DNA from: Bradyrhizobium sp. RD5-C2
GTDB lineage: Bacteria; Pseudomonadota; Alphaproteobacteria; Rhizobiales; Xanthobacteraceae
NCBI RefSeq assembly: GCF_019972155.1
Contig: NZ_BOVL01000056.1
Coordinates: forward strand, 62,001-126,000
Direction of reading: 5' to 3'
Length of the DNA: 64,000 nucleotides
The stretch's first letter is position 1. Each line of letters opens with the position of its first letter. The notes below the pieces were generated by a model, which saw only the letters and a list, made by a program, of their open reading frames with translations, was not told the origin of the DNA and did no database searches. Both the position numbers and the translations under genes were made by a program. Positions 58,346 through 64,000 of this stretch are shown here, one piece after another.

Positions 58346-61300
58346 ATGCAGCAGATTGCGGAATGGCTCGAGAAGCTTGGGCTTGGGCAATACGCGCTGC
58401 GTTTTGCCGAGAACGGCATCGATGCTGGCGTTCTTCCCGAATTGACGGATGAAGACTTCGACAGGCTCGGAGTCCTGCTCGGCCATCGCCGCAAGATGCT
58501 GCGCGCCATCGCCGATTTCAATCAGGCCGAACTGATCGCCGCGCCGGTTTCATCGCACGATGCCGAGCGACGCCATCTCACCGTGATGTTTTGCGACCTG
58601 GTCGGTTCGACGGCGTTGTCGGCTCGTCTCGATCCCGAGGACATGTGGGAAGTGATCCGCGCCTATCGTGCGGCCTGTGCGCGGGTAATCGCGACATATG
58701 ATGGCGTTGTTGCCAGATTTATCGGCGACGGGATCCTCGCATATTTCGGCTACCCGCGTGCGCATGAAGACGATGCGGAGCGCGCAGTGCGCGCCGGGCT
58801 CGACGTCATCGCCGCGATCGGCAAGCTCGAGACCCGAGCTGACGAGGGGGTCGCGGTGCGGATCGCAATTGCGAGCGGGCTCGTCGTGGTCGGCGACCTC
58901 GTCTCCGGCGGTGCTTCGGAGGAGCAGGCGCTCGTCGGCGATGCGCCGAACGTCGCCGCGCGGCTGCAGAGTCTGGCGGAGCCGGGCGTGGTCGTCGTTG
59001 CCTCCTCGACACGCCGGCTGCTCGGCAATCTGTTCACGCTTCGCAACCTCGGTCGTCGCGAGGTCAAGGGTATCTCCGAGCCGATCGCGGTGTGGGCTGT
59101 CGAGGGCGAGCCGGCTTCGGAAAGCCGCTTCGAGGCCGTGCGGACCGCGCGCTCGATCGGCTTCGTCGGCCGCAAGGCGGAGATCGAATTCGCGCTGTCA
59201 CGTCAGCAACTGGCGTGGCAGGGCCAGGGCCAGGCGGTGCTGATATCGGGCGAAGCGGGGATCGGAAAATCGCGCATCGTTGCGATGCTCTCCGACTGCC
59301 TCGCGTCCGGGACGCACCGCCGTGTGCGGTATCAATGTTCGCCCTATCATACCAATAGCGCGCTGCATCCCTTCGTCGCCCAGCTCGAGCGTGCCGCCGG
59401 CATCCGCGTGGAAGACGTGCCGGAGCAGAAGCTGGACAAGCTCGAGGCCATGCTGGCGCTCGGGACGCAGCATGTGCCCAGCGTGACACCGCTGATCGCG
59501 GCGCTGCTGTCGATCCCGACCGGTGACCGCTATCCGCCGCTCGGCCTGAGCCCGGCGCAGCAGCGGCGGCAGACCTTCGCAGCGCTGCTCGACCAGCTCG
59601 AGGGCCTTGCCCGGCAGCAGCCGGTGCTTGTCGTCTGCGAAGACATGCATTGGGCCGATGCCACGTCGCTCGAGCTGCTCGACCTCGCGGTCGACCGGAT
59701 CAGGGGACTGCCGATCCTCATGCTGATGACGTTCAGGCCCGAGTTCGAACCGCCGTGGGCGGGGCTTGCCAATGTCAGTCTGCTGCGGCTGGACCGGCTC
59801 GACCGGCAGGACACCCGCGCCCTGATCGAGCAGGTGACTGTCGGCCGGTTGCTGCCCGACGAGATGATGACACAAATCATCGAGCGGACGGACGGTGTCC
59901 CGCTGTTCGTCGAGGAGCTGACCAAGATGGTCATGGAGTCGGGGCTGCTCGCCAAGAATGCCGGACGCTACCGCCTCGACAATCCGCTGCCACCGCTGGC
60001 GATCCCGGCGACGCTGCAGGACTCGCTAATGGCCCGCCTCGACCGACTGGCGCCGGTCAAGGAGGTGGCGCAGATCGGCGCAGCGATCGGCCGTGAGTTC
60101 TCATACGCGCTGCTACGCAGCGTGGCCGGTCGCGATGATCTGACGCTTGCCGCGGCGCTCGCCCAGCTCGAGGAGGCGGAGTTGCTGTTGCGTCGGGGCA
60201 CGCCGCCGGATGCGAGCTACAGCTTTAGGCACGCATTGGTCCAGGAAGCGGCTTACGAGAGCTTGCTCAAGAGCCGCCGGCAATTGCTCCACAAGCAGAT
60301 CGGCGATGTGCTGCGCGCCAAATTTGCCGAGATCGCCGAGATCGAGCCGGAAGTCGTTGCGTATCATTTCACCGAGGCAGGGCTCGGCCAGATTGCGCTG
60401 GCGTGGTGGCGAAAGGCCGGTCAGCAGGCGTTGAAGCGCTCGGCCTATTGCGAGGCGATCGCACATCTCGGCAAGGCGGTCGCCATCGCCGATGAATTGC
60501 CCGACGAGCCGGGTCGGATGATCGGCCGGCTGCATCTGCAAATCGCCTACGGTCGCGCGCTGCGCGGCAGTCTTGGGCACAGCGCGCCCGAGACGGTGGC
60601 CGCCTGGACGCGCGCCCGGCGGTTCGCCTCTGACATTGACGATCCAATCGAACTGGCGCCGATCCAGTCGGGCCTCTTCAACGCCTGCCTAACCCACGGT
60701 GAGCTCGCGCCGATGCGGGAGTTGGCGGAGGCGATCATGGGCGCGGCGGAACGGCATCCGGAATCGCCGGTGGCGACGATCGTCGCGGGCTGGACCAGCG
60801 GGGTGACTTGCTGGTTTGCGGGCGACTATCTGAATGCAGGCATCCATCTCGAGAAGGCGTTCGCTGCCTATGCGAGCGAGCCGAATCCGGCAACGTTCAA
60901 GGCATCGACGCTCGATCTGCCGTTCGTCATCATGAGATTCCTGGCGCTCGTGCTTTGGCCTCGCGGCGAGATCGATCGAGCCCGGCAGCTCGCGGGCGCA
61001 GCGGTGAGCGTCTCCGGGGAACAGCGTGCGCTCGCGCGCGCCAATGCGCTGGTTCACAAGGCCGTCTTCGACGGGCTGTGCGGCAGCCGGTTGCGGCAGA
61101 CCGAGACGATCCTTGCCCTCGGACTGGCGCAGGATCACACCATGCCGCTGTATGTCGCCGCCGGCACTTATCTCAATGGTTTGGCGAAGTGGCGTGCCGG
61201 CGACCTGGCGGCAGGTCTCGCGGAAATGCAGCGCGGCTGGACATTGCTTCACGAGAACGACTGCTACCTCTGTGATCCCTTCTGGGGACTGCAGATCGCG

Positions 61301-61705
61301 GTTGCGAATGCGGAGGCGGGGCATGTCGAGGCGGGGCTCGACATTATCAACGAGCTGATCGACGCAACGGAGCAGTCCGGGCAGCACTGGCTCGATGCCG
61401 AGCTGTACCGCGTGTTGGGCGAGCTGCGGTCGCGTCGCGACACGCCCGACGTTTCCGGCGCCGAGGATGCTTTCCACCGCGCTATCGAGATCGCGCGAAG
61501 GCAGCAGACGAAGACTTTCGAACTGCGCAGCGCGCTTGGAATCGCACGGCTGTATACCGGCAATGGCCGGACGGATGCGGTGCCGGAGGTGCTTGCGCCG
61601 GTGCGCGCATGCTTCGATGCCGGGCAGGATCTCGCCGAGATCCGCGATGCCGACGAACTGCTCCGCCAGCTGGATCGGCCGACGCGTCACTCCCGTGCGT
61701 CCTGA
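58346..61705 (+). CDS. Large SAM-cyclase-AAA-TPR protein (class III adenylate cyclase-like, LuxR-free)
   Basis: A 1119-residue soluble protein. Order of domains: SAM domain (about 1-60, IAEWLEKLGLGQYALRFAENGIDAGVLPELTDEDFDRLG), class III cyclase domain (about 75-250) with metal aspartates D84 (MFCDLVGST) and D128 (GDGILAYFG), AAA-type ATPase (about 275-560) with Walker A GEAGIGKS (302-309) and VLVVCEDMHWADATSLELLD, then helical repeats of the TPR type to the end. This architecture is common in Bradyrhizobium as predicted adenylate cyclases with signal-sensing tails. The ATG at 58346 begins at the SAM domain; an upstream GTG at 58217 exists but adds unstructured sequence. Confidence 0.9.
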   Translation: MQQIAEWLEKLGLGQYALRFAENGIDAGVLPELTDEDFDRLGVLLGHRRKMLRAIADFNQAELIAAPVSSHDAERRHLTVMFCDLVGSTALSARLDPEDMWEVIRAYRAACARVIATYDGVVARFIGDGILAYFGYPRAHEDDAERAVRAGLDVIAAIGKLETRADEGVAVRIAIASGLVVVGDLVSGGASEEQALVGDAPNVAARLQSLAEPGVVVVASSTRRLLGNLFTLRNLGRREVKGISEPIAVWAVEGEPASESRFEAVRTARSIGFVGRKAEIEFALSRQQLAWQGQGQAVLISGEAGIGKSRIVAMLSDCLASGTHRRVRYQCSPYHTNSALHPFVAQLERAAGIRVEDVPEQKLDKLEAMLALGTQHVPSVTPLIAALLSIPTGDRYPPLGLSPAQQRRQTFAALLDQLEGLARQQPVLVVCEDMHWADATSLELLDLAVDRIRGLPILMLMTFRPEFEPPWAGLANVSLLRLDRLDRQDTRALIEQVTVGRLLPDEMMTQIIERTDGVPLFVEELTKMVMESGLLAKNAGRYRLDNPLPPLAIPATLQDSLMARLDRLAPVKEVAQIGAAIGREFSYALLRSVAGRDDLTLAAALAQLEEAELLLRRGTPPDASYSFRHALVQEAAYESLLKSRRQLLHKQIGDVLRAKFAEIAEIEPEVVAYHFTEAGLGQIALAWWRKAGQQALKRSAYCEAIAHLGKAVAIADELPDEPGRMIGRLHLQIAYGRALRGSLGHSAPETVAAWTRARRFASDIDDPIELAPIQSGLFNACLTHGELAPMRELAEAIMGAAERHPESPVATIVAGWTSGVTCWFAGDYLNAGIHLEKAFAAYASEPNPATFKASTLDLPFVIMRFLALVLWPRGEIDRARQLAGAAVSVSGEQRALARANALVHKAVFDGLCGSRLRQTETILALGLAQDHTMPLYVAAGTYLNGLAKWRAGDLAAGLAEMQRGWTLLHENDCYLCDPFWGLQIAVANAEAGHVEAGLDIINELIDATEQSGQHWLDAELYRVLGELRSRRDTPDVSGAEDAFHRAIEIARRQQTKTFELRSALGIARLYTGNGRTDAVPEVLAPVRACFDAGQDLAEIRDADELLRQLDRPTRHSRAS

Positions 61706-61727
61706 CGGACGACGGTGGAGGCAAACA

Positions 61728-61755
61728 AAAACCCCGGCATTTCTGCCGGGGTTTT
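61728..61755. terminator. Bidirectional terminator between the cyclase and groEL genes
   Basis: Perfect 11-bp stem AAAACCCCGGC / GCCGGGGTTTT with a six-base loop ATTTCT. It serves the plus-strand cyclase gene and minus-strand groESL. Confidence 0.9.
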
Positions 61756-61786
61756 GCATTTCGTAAATTGCCTTGAGTGGCTGGAC

Positions 61787-63427
<1,641 letters not shown>

Positions 63428-63470
63428 CTGAATTTTTCCTTGAGAGGTTTACCTGGGAGGGAAGAGGCGC

Positions 63471-63785
63471 TTAGGCCGCCTTCTTCTTGGAAGCGGGGAC
63501 GTCGAGCACGCCCATGATGTCGCTTTCCTTCATGATCAGCAGGTCTTCACCGTCGATCTTGACCTCGGTGCCGGACCACTTGCCGAACAGGACGCGGTCG
63601 CCGACCTTGAGGTCGATCGGGATCAGCTTGCCAGCTTCGTCGCGGCCGCCCGGGCCGACGGCGGTCACTTCGCCCTGCGAGGGCTTTTCCTTGGCACTGT
63701 CCGGAATGATGATGCCGCCAGCAGACTTCTCTTCGGCGTCGATACGCTTGACCACGACGCGGTCGTGAAGCGGACGGAATTTCAT
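63471..63785 (-). CDS. groES: Co-chaperonin GroES, 10 kDa
   Basis: A 104-residue cap of the chaperonin. MKFRPLHDRVVVKRIDAEEKSAGGIIIPDSAKEKPSQGEVTAVGPGGRDEAGKLIPIDLKVGDRVLFGKWSGTEVKIDGEDLLIMKESDIMGVLD contains the mobile loop and the roof region in standard positions. AGGAGG lies six bases before the ATG at 63785. First gene of the operon, with a CIRCE-like sequence and promoter upstream. Confidence 0.98.
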   Translation of the reverse strand: MKFRPLHDRVVVKRIDAEEKSAGGIIIPDSAKEKPSQGEVTAVGPGGRDEAGKLIPIDLKVGDRVLFGKWSGTEVKIDGEDLLIMKESDIMGVLDVPASKKKAA

Positions 63786-63829
63786 GCAGTCCTCCTAAAC
63801 GTTTGCGGATTCTGTAGATTTTTGGAGTT

Positions 63830-63856
63830 TTAGCAGTCCAGTCCGGCGAGTGCCAG
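63830..63856 (-). promoter_or_regulatory. CIRCE-like element (HrcA operator)
   Basis: Reading the minus strand: CTGGCACTC-N9-GACTGCTAA, against the consensus TTAGCACTC-N9-GAGTGCTAA; 15 of 18 arm positions match and the nine-base spacer is exact. It lies 45 bp upstream of groES, the normal CIRCE position, so heat-shock control by HrcA is likely. Confidence 0.75.
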
Positions 63857-63870
63857 ACTGGTTGAGCAGG

Positions 63871-63898
63871 AGATAGGCCAAGCCTTGGCGGCGGGCAA
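63871..63898 (-). promoter_or_regulatory. Probable groESL promoter
   Basis: On the minus strand, TTGCCC (63898-63893) and CTATCT (63876-63871) are 16 bp apart, placing the start of transcription just before the CIRCE-like element, as expected for HrcA repression. Confidence 0.5.
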
Positions 63899-64000
63899 GT
63901 GGCTCTAGCAGAAAAATTGGCACTCGCGAATGACGGCTGCCAGCTTCATTTCGGCATCCTTAATGCCGCCAGCGGGCCCTTTCGGCGCTATTAGCAGATG

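Noticed and set aside
63917..63943. TTGGCACTC followed by GGCTGCCAG as a second CIRCE or a sigma-54 site
   Set aside because: Right arm matches CIRCE poorly, and the GG-N10-GC spacing of a sigma-54 promoter is absent.

Overview
The window looks like a chromosomal segment of a Bradyrhizobium-type alphaproteobacterium (Nitrobacteraceae). This rests on the high GC content, gene content typical of that group (branched-chain amino acid uptake, protocatechuate ring cleavage, aerobic CO-dehydrogenase-type genes, several TetR/GntR/LysR regulators) and copies of short dispersed palindromes that start and end with CGTCATTCCGGGGC-like arms. No rRNA, tRNA, CRISPR array, transposase or integrase was seen; this reads as a stable core and niche-adaptation region.

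Layout: (1) 1-3382, minus strand: truncated purB, then a NarX/MoxY-like histidine kinase with its LuxR-type response regulator. (2) 3604-5670: a three-gene overlapping operon of a MotA/TolQ/ExbB-like channel protein, a membrane-anchored DUF2135/YfaP-like protein and a third membrane protein; this is the best candidate for an undescribed system. (3) 5890-7019: a tiny membrane protein, an operator/promoter, a 44-codon ORF coupled to a TetR regulator. (4) 7126-9334: a metallophosphoesterase followed by a protein kinase fused to a universal-stress domain whose end is frameshifted. (5) 9346-12124: rpe, an EF-hand protein and a DmpA/P1-type peptidase. (6) 12244-17358: livHMGF and livK, a complete ABC importer for branched-chain amino acids. 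(7) 17739-19223: a glycosyltransferase-like protein and a membrane protein. (8) 19203-21962: pcaB-pcaD-pcaC of the beta-ketoadipate pathway.

(9) 22172-29108: coxG, coxS, coxM, coxD, coxE, two XdhC-type genes and a MoCF-MobA fusion. This is nearly a full CO-dehydrogenase/xanthine-dehydrogenase-type locus, but the large molybdenum subunit (coxL) is absent. (10) 29234-32428: a DUF4189 protein, a serine beta-lactamase-like hydrolase, a Crp/Fnr regulator, a DUF2000 protein. (11) 32745-36412: a TetR-controlled HlyD/ABC-2 exporter. (12) 36524-43229: an adenylate cyclase, a GntR-MFS-amidohydrolase catabolic unit, a PhzF-like protein and a DUF72/DUF488 pair. (13) 43359-47689: small envelope proteins, two lipid-linked-sugar glycosyltransferases, a DUF899 protein. 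(14) 48019-54144: a DUF2778 L,D-transpeptidase-like protein behind a CtrA-type box, a GAF-Fis regulator with aldehyde dehydrogenase and DUF779 protein, and AMP nucleosidase. (15) 54167-58160: GST, isochorismatase-like hydrolase with divergent LysR gene, TetR with tandem palindromes and a DUF3313 lipoprotein. (16) 58346-63785: a 1119-residue SAM-cyclase-ATPase-TPR protein, then groES-groEL behind a CIRCE-like element.

Many transcription units are paired with a local regulator and a palindrome I could see directly: TetR at 6156, TetR at 32751, GntR at 37894, the Fis-type regulator at 50475, LysR at 55454 and TetR at 57210. All functional assignments come from reading motifs and gene order; no database search was run.
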